Made by a program: the position numbers and the translations under genes. From Perkinsus olseni (taxonomy: Eukaryota > Perkinsozoa > Perkinsida > Perkinsidae): DNA of 64,000 bases. The notes beneath the pieces are model-generated. The model saw only the letters and a program-made list of their open reading frames with translations. It made no database searches and was not told where the DNA came from. The stretch spans positions 1 to 64,000 of the forward strand of contig JABANP010000003.1 in NCBI GenBank assembly GCA_013115135.1, read 5' to 3'. Positions 52,938 to 64,000 of the stretch are shown piece after piece. Every line of letters begins with the position of its first letter. Position 1 is the first letter of the stretch.

Positions 52938-55900
52938 ACAATTCAAGCCGTATCTATTCAGTCGACTGGCAATTCATCAAGGCCTATATCTGATTCATGC
53001 ACGCTAGAGGTCAAGTTCGACGTGTCACACTCCGTGGTCAAGGCAATTGGTCTTATCGACAGTGGCTCAAGTATTTCTCTTATTGATGTACCTACACTGG
53101 CAAGTTTACCCGTGAGCATAGAGGTTGACAGGTCAGATTCGCCGAGATGCACAACGGCAACGAAAGGGTCTCTCTCAACTATTGGTTCAGTTGCACTATC
53201 GGTTCATATTGGTGATACAACAGTCCAGCATAAGTTCTATGTTGCTTCAGCAAGTCTGATCTATCCTGTTATCCTCGGTCGGGATATACTAACGGCATGT
53301 AAGCTCACCATCAGTTTCAACGCCAAACCGAAGCTCTCTACGGCGTATCCTATAGTGGCCACAGCTAGTGCTCGAGGAGCAGAGCGAGATGCTTGGAAGC
53401 TTCTACCCAAAGGCTGGCTACTAGATGAGGTTGTATTGGATAATAATGATATCTATATAGTAGCTGCAAGACCGGAGAATGAGACTGCTGATGAGTCCAA
53501 GCACAGGTTTTATGTCGGGATCAACCCTTCATTGGTGAAGTGGCCAAGTCGAGCCGAGCAGCTAGGAGGGTTGAAGCCACATCCAGCGCTCAAGAAGGCC
53601 GACTTAAAAGCTCGTGAGGCTGCTGATAAATGTTTTAAACAGTGGATAGAGGAAGGCCGACTACGACCAGCTGAGTTAAGACCATCATCTTCAACCACAA
53701 ACTGGTATATCGTCGGTGGAGACTCGAGGCGTTATAGACCCGTGTTCACCTTCATCCACTTGAATCGGCACCTCCGGAAAGCCTTTGGTCGTAAATCACC
53801 GTTTGCTCAGAGTCTGATAGCAGTTCTCATCGAGAAGGCAAGGTGCTTCAGGCGTTTGGTGGTGAATGACGTCCGAGATGCATATATGCATCTATGGGTA
53901 CTGCCCAGTAATCGGTCTCTCTATACGGTCAATATCACCCCCTTCAACGATACTCCCAATCCTTATGAGTTCTGGTGCCTACCTTATGGACCTTCCCACT
54001 GTCCGCGGTGTTTGGAGTGTGTGCTACAATGGTTGTTACAGAGGCATGTAGATGCGAATGGCGAATTCCAGCTCAACTCGTTTATGGACGATTTGCTGCT
54101 ATATTCTGATCTTCCACGACCACGAGTTGAACAAGATCTCCGAGAGCTCTGCGCAGACTATGACTTGTCTCTGAAACCAGCTAAGCGCCAGGATATCACC
54201 GAAGGGGATGCTCGAGTTCTCGGCCTCGACTTCGTCAACCACGGCGAGATGATAGCCACACCTCAAGGAAAGCTGGACAAGTTGAAGCAAAAGGTACCAT
54301 GTGACAGTTGCTCATATTCTGATCTACTGAGCACCCTTGGTGTACTGGAGGAGCTACCGACGACACCACCTTGGGTGAATGCATTGAGACATGTAGCACA
54401 AAGTTTGGTGGCACGTGAACGACATGCAACCCATAGCAGGTGGTCTACTACATGTTCGCAAGGGTTGAGAGCATTGGTTATAGACTGGCACAATCTTGCC
54501 CTGGACCCTAACAACTCCTATGCCTTGCCAAGACGTTATGATTTTCAACAGCCTCTTCATGTCTACACAGACGCCGCCAAGTATGCTGGTGGCTTTCTCC
54601 TACGACAATCAGGCCAAGACCTACTAAAACGGGTTTTTGTCTTTTCGAGCTCCGAGTCTAATTTGCCTATAGTCTGCTTAGAGGCTCATATACTCTATAG
54701 AGCCTTCGCAGCAGTTCATAGGGTAGAACTCGTTGGGCGTCGTTGGTTTCCACGATTGTACTTTCATGTTGATAATGTAGCGGTAGAGATGACTTTTAGA
54801 GCTGGTAGGCCATCATCGTCAAGTAGCAAGGATGCAAAACCCATCCTTGCGAAGTATATGGCAATGGCAAATGTGCTGTTTGAGCCATTAGAGTTTGGTC
54901 GCAGAATTTTCATTGAGAGAGTTGATACGGCACAAAATCCTGCCGATGCCCTCACTAGGCATCCATTGTTGAATAAGTTCTTGGCATTTGCCAAGTCAGC
55001 AACAGTGGAAGTTTGTGCCGTGAGTAGTGAACCCACCGGTTATATTGGACCTTATGGCGTAGAACCAGAAGTGTGTGCTGCTGTGTCCAATGTCAGATCC
55101 GCCGCTCTTCCGTCTTTATCAGATATAGCGAATGAACAGCGTTCAGACCCACAAATACAAGTCGTGAAGACCTGTCTCTCCGATCACACACCACCATGTC
55201 CGCAAGTTCATCGGTCTTACATTCTGGTATGGCACACTCTACTGGTACGAGAAGGTCTACTTATGCGCCATATCTCGGCAGTATCCGGTGTTCACCCTAA
55301 CGACGTCATCGTGGTTCCGGTAGTGCCTTCATCGTTGATAAATCGAGTTCTCTTACATTATCATGACCCGGACGGCTGCTCCCATATAGGGATACACCGA
55401 GTCATTGAAGCCGTGAAACGGAACTATTGGTTTCCGGGGTTATCTCGTGCCGTCTGCGATCATGTAGCTAACTGCAAGGCCTGCAATCAACAGCAACTAC
55501 GCCAGATCTGGAAGCAAGAAGGAGTACAACGAGTAGCACCACCTGGACCGTGGCACACAGTTGCCGCAGATACAGTATCGGTATCAACCCCACGAGGTCG
55601 TTTGCTACTCCTAACGGTATTATGCCAGTTCAGTCATTGGCCCGAGGTATATGTGTTACGAACTAAAAGTTCCATGGAGATCGCCAACTGTTTTCGTAAC
55701 ATGAATGCTAGATATGGTGACTTCAGTGCCCTAACTACAGATCAAGGATCTGAGTTTAAAGGTTCGGTGCAACAGTATCTGGACTCTATTGGAGCTAAGC
55801 ATTCGACGACCTTATCATTCACACCAGTTGCTGCAATAGAACAATTTAATCGAACCTTATTGCAGAAACTGCAAGCAGTGTTCTATACGCCTGCATGGTC

Positions 55901-56657
55901 TCGACTGTCACTCGAAGCAATTATTGACGAGATTCTCTGGTCATTGAGATCCACACCAAGTACTGTTCATCATACGGAACCCTTTCTACTTATGTTCGGA
56001 CGTCTTCCTCGAACCCGAGAGAGGTTGAAGACTTCTGCATATTTGCAGAAACTCGAGAAGGTGGAAGATGTACTCAGTGAACAACGAGCATTAGCCGTTA
56101 ATCGTAAACCAGTTCAAGAATGCCTACCATCAGGGTCCCTGGTATATGTTCGGTTACATGACCCGGATCGTCGGTTCAAGGTTGGTAAGAAGTGGACGAC
56201 TATGACTGTTCTGCGACAAGACGGCAATAAAGTCTACCTATCTATGAGTGGAAGCAACATCGGAGGTCACCCTAGAATCATAGAACGCCATATCCGTGAG
56301 TGCCTTCCAGTTCCTCCAAGACTACAGGTGGCAGCCAAGTCGAGTACGATCACTCCTACCTCCTCGAAGGATTCAAGGATACAAATGGTTCAGAGTGGTC
56401 CTCTTCGTTTTGGAATCCGTATGCAGCGTAAAGCTCAACTTCAAGGAACTGCGTCTCATTCTGGATCATCGACCGCCACTGCAAGTATGCCACCTGTATC
56501 GCCATCACCTTCGTCGGTTACGAGCCCCAATTTGACGCCCACTATGACTGGAGATGCGGTTGATGAGATCAATGAAACCACATCAACTACAAGATCGGGT
56601 CGAAGAACCAGACGCCCTGTGAAGTATTCAACTTATGGTTCATTCAGTTCCTATTAG
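52888..56657 (+). CDS. pol: Pol of the LTR retrotransposon (protease, RT, RNase H, integrase)
   Basis: An uninterrupted frame expressed by -1 frameshift from gag, about 1,255 codons. Order: aspartic protease with LIDSGSS (about 53049). Reverse transcriptase with the catalytic motif FMDD (about 54082), the form of YxDD used here. RNase H with 'LHVYTDAAKYAGGFLL' (about 54555), 'EAHILYRAF' and 'HVDN' (54766). Integrase with HHCC zinc module (H-x3-H... 'CKACNQQ', about 55350-55495) and D,D,E core: 'AADTVS' (about 55566), 'LTTDQGSEFKG' (about 55732) and 'IEQFNRTLLQKL' (about 55838). A Ser/Thr/Pro-rich tail with an Arg-rich patch ends at 56655-56657. No stops inside. RT-RNase H-integrase order marks it as Ty3/gypsy rather than Ty1/copia. 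Confidence 0.93.
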
Positions 56658-56686
56658 CATTGTATGCCGTATTCGTGGTAGAGGAC

Positions 56687-56825
56687 TGCACTGTCCCATC
56701 ACACAATTCCTAAGAGTAGCTATAAAGCTGCTGTCCCTTAGCTATTGTATTCCCTACGCTCTTCCTGCTTATCATATATCTCCTATCCAACCCACTCTAC
56801 TCTAGTTGTTGAGTAGAATAGTGCA
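56687..56825 (+). repeat. 3' LTR, 139 bp
   Basis: Identical to the 5' LTR. It is preceded by GGTAGAGGAC, a weak polypurine tract. It abuts an open RNase III reading frame without any target-site duplication. Confidence 0.95.
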
Positions 56826-57586
56826 CCGGTGGCCTCAACGTACCACCCATCGGCGGCTACGAGTTCAGACGTCACCCTTGGCTACTCATGGAGGCCTTCA
56901 CACATGCTAGCGTTGCTGCTGTGAGCCCCTCTTACTCCAACGAGCGGCTCGAGTGGATTGGTGACGCCGTGCTCGGAGCAGTGGTGTGGTCCCTATTGTA
57001 CGAGCAAGGGAGAGCTACGCCCAGCGCCTTCATCGACTACACCTGCAACTTCCACTTGTCGAGGGTCGCTGTCCTCAAGCTGGAGGCCCATAGTCGTATT
57101 AACGTACTCTCAGTCCCGCTTCAGAGCGCCATTGGTCGCTACGTCAGAGAGCTCTACCACGAAGAGCAGCCCGTCCCTAAAGGCCCGAAGGCCCTAGCCG
57201 ACTGTGTCGAGGCTGTGATCGGAGCCATTTGGTTGGACGCTGGAGGCTCGGCTGGCGACGGTTGGGATGCTGCCGAGAAGTTCATCAAGGACAACGTCTT
57301 CTCCCTGGAGCTAGCCGATAGGAGGGCGGTGCCGCGGTCTGGTCCGAATGATGGCGGCCCGGGTGGCGGCCCTGGCGGTGGGCGGAGGAAGCGTCGAAGG
57401 CGCATACCTGGATTGCAAGCTGACGACACCGGCAGGCAGACTCCCAGTACTTCTAGCAGCACTCCTGCTCGAAACAGAGTCCGACCGAATGCCAGGGATC
57501 AGGCCAGACTAATGCGAGATGTGCTCGCCAGGCTAAACGAGATGGGAGGCGTTCAAGAGCTCCTCAGGGGCTTGCCGAACCACTAA
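56826..57586 (+). pseudogene. RNase IIIb end of a Dicer-like paralogue, 5' part missing
   Basis: The frame is open right from the LTR edge ('GGLNVPPIGGYEF') and aligns with the second RNase III domain of the Dicer-like gene downstream. Catalytic motifs are complete: 'THASV...SNERLEWIGDAVLG' (about 56906-56990) and 'KALADCVEAVIGAIWLDAGG' (57187-57246), so E, D, D and E are all present. The tail is Gly-rich (GGPGGGPGGG), then Arg-rich (RRKRRRR), then a helix with RARLMRD-like repeats; there is no dsRNA-binding domain. The ATG at 56888 lies inside the domain and would give a truncated protein. All upstream Dicer domains are replaced by the retrotransposon. Could still be transcribed from the LTR. 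Confidence 0.85.
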
Positions 57587-57974
57587 TGGCGCGTGGGACT
57601 GATATTACTGAAGACCATCTATGATCAGAGATGACGGATCTCGCTATTGCTGATCATAGCTGGCGAATCATTAGATGCCCACCGATGCGGTGGATCGATT
57701 ATTTTTTCCCCAATAATGTTAGCGCTGTCGCTGCTACACTGTATAGCCACACTGTTAGGAAGTCATCAGTAGGAATTTTTTCACCCTAATTGGTGGCGTT
57801 GAGTCGAGTAAATTAAAGTTTGAGGGGGACTCGGGAGATCGTTCTCACATCCCGCTTCTGACCGTAGAGCGGAACGATCCATGTCCACGCGGGGGCATCG
57901 GCATCATTTACATCAAACTCATCTTCCTCGAGATCAGCCGCTTGAGTAAATACTGTCACAGTTTGAGTTTTAAT
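57587..57974. other. Intergenic between the two Dicer-like genes
   Basis: No gene. GATGATCAGAGATGA... and GCTGATCATAGCTGG near 57620-57662 give a small ATGATCA/TGATCAT inverted motif. Promoter elements for the Dicer-like gene are presumably here. Confidence 0.4.
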
Positions 57975-60900
57975 ATGAAACTACGCGAGTACCAGACCGA
58001 GGTCCTGGACAAAATCAGGCAGCATCGGTCCACTGTAGCATTCATGCCGACGGGGTCTGGCAAAACGCTCGTAGCCGTGCGGCTACTTGACGAGCGAGTT
58101 GAGGTGCAGATGCACCGCCAGAGGGAGGGGGAGTCGAGGAAGGCCTGCATCTTCACGGCGCCCAACAAGGTGTTTGTGTCATCAGCAAGCTAAGTACATC
58201 GAGGAGCATCTTCGGCAGGAGGAGCCTAGGGTCCTAGTTCTCACCGGTGAGGTGAAGGAAACTGTGGCGTGGGAGGAGAAGGAGTGGGCGGTGGCGCTGA
58301 GGGAGTCTTCAGTGGTCGTCTGTGTTCCAGAGGTCCTTCGCCGAGCGATGGAGTCTGGGTTCGTTAAGGGCGACTGGATCGACACGCTCATCTTCGACGA
58401 GTGCCATCACTGCGTTTCTAAGAATGGCACCAACAGCGGCCACGCCTACTGCCATCTCGCCCAACTCGCCAAGGGAGCGGAGAGGTTTGTCGGATTAACA
58501 GCCAGTCCGCTCAATTGCAAGCGGGTGGACGTGGAAGAGAATCTGAAGCAACTCAAGAAGGTGTTGGCTCTCGGTGGCGAGTGTGAGGTCGTTCGGCCGA
58601 CGGTGAACGAGGAAGAGCTGGGCCAGTGGGTGTTCGCGCCCCAGCTGGAGTTTAAGTACTTCCAGCCCTCCCAGTATCCGCCACAGTGTAGAAGGTTCCT
58701 TCAGGAGTGTGGTGCTGATCCCGGTCGTGTCCACAAGTTCATCTGCAACGCCTATCATAGAGTGTCGTGGCTGGAGGAGTACTACTCCCTACGGCGGTCT
58801 ATAACTACCCTAGGGAAGGATGCTGCCGACTTCGGTATGCCCCCGATCACTCTGCGGCCGAATGAGCGTGACTTGCCTCTGCACGTTTTGTCTTATTATT
58901 GTGAGATGCTCGGACAGATGGGAAAGATCCTTCACGAGGTGAGTAGGGGCACTTTCGAATGACGACGAAGCCCGTTAGGGGAGGTTCCTTCTCTTTTTCA
59001 GTGTGGCACGAGGACGGCTGCGCACGCTCTGGCTTTCATCTGCCGGAGCAACACTGATGATATCGATGACTGCACAATCCCAGAGGCTTACAATAAGGCA
59101 ACGACGACCATCAGCCTAGACCGTCTGCAGGTGAGCTCGCTGGTCCACCAGCTCCTTGGTCCGGTCAGCCTGGTGAAGTACCGCGTTCAACCATTTTCGT
59201 TTTTTAGCGACGAATTGAGCGCCTTAAGAAGTTCTGCCAAGTGACTGCCGAGGCTGACCTCTTCGACCGGCCGATTGTCGATGCAGTGCGGACTTCTCTT
59301 TGGGAGGTGTGTATGGCCATCTCAATCGACGCCAACCTCGAGGATTTCCTACAACTCGACGACGCTCCTTTGGGGAAACCCATAGAGGAACTCAAGCGGT
59401 GGATTCGGGAGACGCTCGTTCCGAGCCTACTCGACAATGGTGGTGACGCCGATAAGCTCCTCGAGATGGGTGAGCTGCTGTACCTGGCCGATGAGAGTGG
59501 CCCGCCGGACTACAACGCTGCCATCGTCTTCGTCAGCGAGCGTCTGATGGCTCGGGCCATTGCCGCCACCCTAGGCTGCCCCTACTGTGTCAGTGGTCGT
59601 GATGAGAGCGCCTCTGAGCAAGCTGATGCCATCGAGCGGCTTCAAGGATATGGCCGAGAGCAAGGAGGAGGCAGCCGTGCTCATAGCGACATCAGTGTGT
59701 GATGAGGGCGTTGACGTGCCCGTGTGCGACCGTGTCATCTTGTGGGACATGCCGCCCAACGTGCGTTGCTACATACAACGACGCGGCCGCGCTCGGTCTG
59801 TCAACCCTCCGTCGCGGCTTTTCCTGATGGTCGGTGAGCGAGAGGAGTTGACCGCTAAAGCGAGGGCTTCGGTGGCCGACTTCGAAGCCAAGGAGCAGCA
59901 GATGGCTCGACTGGTCGACTTCTGGATTCAGGCCGACACTGACGAGGACGATTCTGATGGCGATGCTGGAATCGATCCAGCGGTCGTGATCGGCCGGGAC
60001 GGGGTCCGGATCTCCTGCCGCCGCGCCAAGGCAGTGCTCTTCTCGTTTTGTTCAACGCTCCGTACCACCGATGAGTTCTTCTCACCGGAGCCGTGGATCT
60101 TTACGGAGTCTGATCAGGACACTGGTCGGTACAGGGCCGTGGTCATTTTGCCCTCTTCCGTCAACCCCCCGTCGGCACGATGGGCCATGAGCCAATGGCA
60201 GCCGCTGGAGTCCAGTGCTGTGCGGGAAGCCTGTGCTCGTCAGCTGGTGAAGTTGATTTCTCTGCCATGGGTGACACCGCAGTTTCGGAACCGCTATGGC
60301 CCGAACAACAAAAGATCAGCCGTCAGTGATGACGACGGTGTCTCCGAGGAGCTACTGGAGGTGGCCCGGCGCTCCCTCTCTACCCGCCTCCCAGAGCCAC
60401 CGGTGACCTTCAAGAAGCCTCCGCAAGATGTGAATATCCTGTACGCCTACTCGCTCTCGACGGAATGGAACGGCAGCTCCCTCAGTGTTCCGCCCCGACG
60501 GCAGGCCCAGTTCGATACAACTCGACAGCGAGCCGCAGCTGTCAACAAGCTGATGCTGCTGACGCCCGGGCCGCTTAGTCCGGCTGTCCGCCATGCCGTT
60601 GGTCACATTCCGGTATCGGCGACTGGGTTGGGTCGGTCCGACTCTAGCATGGGCACTATGCAGATATCGTTGTGTCCTTACGGTCAACACGGCGGATCCT
60701 CGGGGGCAATTGAGGTCGACCCAGCGCTGATGAATACTCTCTGGGGCTTCCACAGGGAGATCTTCTCCGCCGGGAAAGTTCCATGCGTAGACTGGCACGA
60801 TTGTGAAGAAGGGCATGCGTTCTTGATGATGGTGCCAGACATGGAGGTCGACCGGTCGGAGTTCGATGGGGTCCTCGAAGCCTTCAAGGATGACTCGAGG

Positions 60901-62334
60901 CTGCTGCTGGACTTCGCCCGGACCGTGTGTGAAGCTTCTAGGATGGTCCAGTCGTACAGTCCCCTAGGACTACCCCCGCTCAGTCCTCGTGTGCTCTACG
61001 AGGTCCTCACGCCTAAGCGCTGTCAGGCAATGGTTGACTCGGAGCGGTATGAGGCTTTGGGGGGCTCAGTCCTGCAGCTAGTCGCCTCCGAGTACGTTTG
61101 GTCGCAGCAGTTTTCTGGCGGGGAGGCGTCTCTCGAGGGGAAGCTCACAAGCGACAGGCAAAAGATCATCTCGCACAGCCGCACGTCGCAGAAAGCGATC
61201 GATGGCGGTATGTTGGATTTGATCCACAGCGCGGCGGAGACTGGTACTGCTCTCACACAGGAGGTCCTCGTCTCGATCACTAACGCTGCTCGTAGCTGCC
61301 TGCTCGCCCTTGTCGGCGCCCTATGTGACGTCCACGGTATCGAAGCCGCTGTGCAAGCCATCACTAAGTTCCAGTTGGTGCCCAACCTACCATCGCGTGA
61401 TCTGATAGCCCACGGCTCTCTGGGGGAGGAGAGGGACATGGACGACTGGCAGCTACCGGACGACTTCCCGCCGCACCTTCGAGAGAGATTGAGGAACCCT
61501 CCGGTCACCTACGATACTCTGACGAGCGCTGTGCAAGACTCGCCATCAGAGATTGGTGGTTATGTTTTCGGCAAGCACCCGTGGCTGCTATCGGAGGCGC
61601 TCACGCACGCGAGTGTAACAGCGGTGAGTGCGGCCTACTCGAACGAGCGGCTGGAATGGTTGGGCGATGCCGTCCTCGGAGCGGTCGTTCTACGGTGGCT
61701 ATTCCAGCATCAGGAACCACCCAGCCAGCTGGTCAAGGCATTCACGGATAACGTCTGCAATGCTAACCTGGCCAAGGTCGCCGTGGAGAGATTGGACGTC
61801 CACAAGCGTTTCAACACTTTCTCTACGCCCCTCCTGGGTGCGATCAGGCGCTTCGTGAGGGAGCTCTCCTCCGGCCGCGCTACGGTTAGGAGGGGTCCTA
61901 AGCCCCTTGCTGACTGCGTTGAGGCGATCCTTGGTGCTGTGTGGATTGATGCGGGCGGGTTAGCAGCTGGCGGATGGGCCGCGGCGTGGGATTTTGTGAC
62001 GAGCAACATCGTCATTGCACCCGACCGACCGCTGAGTGTCGAGGTGGTGGACTTGACGAGCCCTTCATCACAAGACGGGCCCTCGTCGCCTGTCCTTGCC
62101 CAGCCTAGTGCGACCGATACCAGCCCTCGAAAGGAGCTAGGCCGAAAGCGGCCTGCGCCGCTGAGTCCGAATAGCAGTGCCAAGCGAGGAGCAGCGGAGT
62201 CGGTTAACTCGGAGGAGGAAGCAGTGGCTCTGAGAGAGCGGCTGGCCAGTCTAGCCAGCACCCTCAATGCAGAGCAGCTACGACGAGTTGTCGATGCTAT
62301 AGAATCTGAGATAGCGCCAGGAGGTTCCCCTTAA
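57975..62334 (+). CDS. Dicer-like ribonuclease III
   Basis: Multidomain RNase that would cut dsRNA into small RNAs. Start ATG at 57975. Domains in order: DExD/H helicase with MPTGSGKT (motif I, about 58047), 'DECHH' (motif II, about 58400) and 'LTASP' (motif III). Helicase C with 'LIATSVCDEGVDVP' (about 59683) and 'QRRGRAR' (motif VI, about 59775). DUF283 dimerisation domain with 'CRRAKAVLFSFCSTL' (about 60015). A platform-like segment 'LWGFHREIFSAG' (about 60738). RNase IIIa, degenerate: 'SERYEALGGSVL' (about 61040), with no acidic pair later. RNase IIIb, canonical: 'NERLEWLGDAVLG' (about 61641) and 'LADCVEAILGAVWIDAGG' (about 61909). No PAZ or dsRBD seen. Introns 58939-59001 and 59131-59207. 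Extra single bases near 58179 and 59640 break the conserved frame. The end is Ser/Pro-rich with a short helix. Confidence 0.9.
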
Positions 62335-62567
62335 GCGATGCCTTCTGTGATTTCTGTGTTACTATCGAGTCTTCCCGTTCAGCCGGCAAGGCATGTGTTT
62401 TTTGTCTACGAGGAGTTGCGTTCAGCTGGGCAGGCTTCAATGCTCAACGTAATTTGGAGCAGTCACACGAGCTCCTCAATTGTCTACCATCCCTCGCACA
62501 ACTTTGAAACACAACACGCCCCATAGTCAACAGCAGTATTATCATGAACATGGTGACGTTAGGCTTC
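62335..62567. other. Short convergent intergenic region
   Basis: About 230 bases between the stop of the Dicer-like gene and the apparent end of the minus-strand PKA-R gene. Nothing recognised. Confidence 0.5.
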
Positions 62568-64000
62568 AGTCAGCGGATCCTTGCTGTACCTCATGGCAGC
62601 CTCTCGCATGTCGTCGTGGAGGGGTTTCAACATCCTGAGAGGCAGAGTCAGCTGAGCAGCGCTCAAAGCGCCAAATATTTCTCCGCACGGAATACCTGTC
62701 GAAGGAAAAATCCTTGTCAAGCGTGAACACCGAGCAGCCCTCCCCTGCAGCCTTCAATGACGCTCTCCTCTTGCCATCAGCAGCGAGCAGTCCAACCTCT
62801 CCCATGATACTGCCCGGATTCGATAATCGTGCTAATTCCTAGAAAGAAGAGGATAGCACTGGCAGTCTGCCAGTGGCAGAAACCATTCTCCCGTACGTTG
62901 AGATCCTCGTCAAATGCTATGGCAGCCCCATCCTCCAGGATAAACATCCGATCAGCGACATCGCCTTTACGGGCGAACACTTCATCACCATCGAACAATT
63001 CTCTCTCGAGGACCGCGGCCAGCTCGGCCCTCTCAAACCTGACATATGGAACCATCGGTTAGATGGACAGGAAGTTCCATCGTGTCACCTGTTAAGCTTC
63101 GCAAAACGCCTCACAGTTGTTAACAAAATCCTCGTTCTCCTTGGGTTCGACCGCCTCCGCTGTCCTCAGCATCAAGCGGAAGCTGTCCGCATCCAGGCCC
63201 CACAGCTGCGGAAGACAACGCATCGGTTTAACACCAGACGACGCCCGCCGACCTTAGAGTCCGACACCGCCGTCACTGTAGCTGCCCGAGGAGCGTTGTA
63301 GAGCAGCGCCAACTCGCCGAATAGAGACCCGGGCCCTAACTCTAACACCTGCAGCAGAGACAACATCCTACCCCACAGCTCAGTGGAAGATCGTACCTTC
63401 GCGCCTTTGCTGGACTCGTCTTCGCCCGGTCGACGAACGTGCACGTGAAGCTCGCCTTCCGCTACTATGTAGAAAGCGTCACCAACATCACCTTGCTTGA
63501 TAACATCGGTGCCGGCCTCCACGGATTTCGGATACTGAACACATCACCCTTCATGAGCGGTGGGAGCCAGGCGTCCTACCATAGCCATAATGACGTCCGA
63601 GAGGGCGGCAGGTTGAAGGTGGCCGAAGAGCACCTGACGAGGAGGCCACCTCCGTCTGATCGGCTGTGGAGAGGCGGTGATTGCAGCTACCTGGAGCTTA
63701 GAGTTCTCCTCTATCATTTTGGCTATCATGTCCTTCTCCTCCTGTGTCTTGTCAAATACAGGCTTCTCCCAATGCTCGGCTTCGTATTGTGAGACCTATG
63801 CAGCAGAACCGCGGTACTGAGCAACTGTAGCGAGAGGAGGCAGCTGAGGGACTGCACTAAGTCGACTCCTACCTGGGGGGCCGACACACCTGCACGTCTG
63901 TCCCTCACTGGGCCTAGGTCCTGTGGGGCCTTGGTATCCTGCCTCAGTAGCAGCTCTAGTTTAGTCTTGGGAGCCTCTTCCTGTAGTGGACGGGACGGAC
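62568..64000 (-). CDS. PKA regulatory subunit, type I-like (3' part; runs off the window)
   Basis: A cAMP- or cGMP-binding inhibitor of protein kinase A. Reading down the minus strand, the first visible exon (64000-63873) ends with DRRAGVSA, matching the R-R-x-G/A-hydrophobic pseudosubstrate of type I regulatory subunits. Exons 63795-63691 and 63633-63548 follow ('QEEKDMIAKMIEENSKLQ', 'VLFGHLQPAALSDVIMAMV'). The first cyclic-nucleotide domain has 'VIKQGDVGDAFYIVAEGELH' (about 63500) and the phosphate-binding cassette 'FGELALLYNAPRAATV' (about 63335-63265). A 'LWGLDADSF' exon follows. The second domain has 'GDVADRMFILEDGAAI' (about 62960) and 'MGEVGLLAADGKRRASL' (about 62800), where the usual PRAA-like arginine pair is altered. 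No kinase domain fits before the next gene, so PKG is excluded. The N-terminal docking region is outside the window. At least seven introns. Confidence 0.8.

Larger units (their letters stand above)
51727..56825 (+). mobile_element. Complete young LTR retrotransposon (Ty3/gypsy-like), 5.1 kb
   Basis: Two 139-base LTRs (51727-51865 and 56687-56825), identical base for base, start TGCAC and end GTGCA. They enclose a gag frame and a full-length pol frame with protease, RT, RNase H and integrase in the Ty3/gypsy order. Gag and pol are linked by a -1 frameshift site. All catalytic motifs look intact, so it was active recently. The bases flanking the LTRs differ (GCATC on the left, CCGGT on the right), so there is no target-site duplication. 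Confidence 0.95.

Noticed and set aside
62568..64000. cGMP-dependent protein kinase (PKG)
   Set aside because: Two cyclic-nucleotide domains could suggest PKG, but there is a type I PKA pseudosubstrate RRAGV and no room for a kinase domain before the Dicer-like gene.

Overview
This window is nuclear DNA of a unicellular eukaryote. Genes have short GT-AG introns (a 55-bp one in the P5-type ATPase, roughly twenty in the SNU114 gene). They encode spliceosomal, Dicer-like, PKA-regulatory and Ku70-like proteins, and transposons are scattered among them. The overall style fits an alveolate of the Perkinsus type, but that taxonomic call is inference and nothing here proves it.

Layout. 0.5-4.1 kb is a decayed Ty3/gypsy pol ending in a polypurine tract and the start of an LTR, followed by an unidentified, frameshifted coding remnant (5.3-7.4 kb). 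8.1-28.1 kb is a gene-dense block, all on the plus strand: a P5B-type transport ATPase, the U5 snRNP GTPase SNU114/EFTUD2, a large MYND zinc-finger protein, a POT-family transporter, an SLC35-type sugar-phosphate transporter and a possible small basic membrane protein. 28.7-50.7 kb is an array of ten paralogous genes for an unrecognised family of secreted proteins of about 340 residues. It is built as two tandem copies of a five-gene unit, each with four minus-strand genes and one plus-strand gene. 51.3-57.6 kb holds the 3' end of a Ku70 gene, a complete young LTR retrotransposon and the 3' end of a Dicer/RNase III paralogue. 58.0-62.3 kb is a Dicer-like gene. 62.6-64.0 kb is the 3' part of a PKA regulatory-subunit gene on the minus strand.

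The secreted family has six exons with conserved phases: signal peptide, a very short linker exon, an 'LGFDV' exon, a 'VDKEVLEST' exon, a 'DPADGFEI' exon and a C-terminal exon. I do not recognise it. Some copies look intact (44.8-46.3, 36.2-37.8 and 47.0-48.6 kb), while others carry stops, lost exons or truncation. Where the two units differ, one copy has often gained a perfect hairpin palindrome, a signature of snap-back template switching.

Other points of note: the retrotransposon has a textbook -1 frameshift signal and identical LTRs but no target-site duplication. Its two flanks are halves of different genes, so it marks a rearrangement or an assembly join. The Dicer-like protein has a catalytically degenerate first RNase III domain, a normal second one, and no visible PAZ or dsRBD. 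Several conserved genes carry single-base shifts relative to the conserved frame. These may be sequencing errors or real. Everything here comes from reading the sequence and from memory of protein families; no database search was possible.
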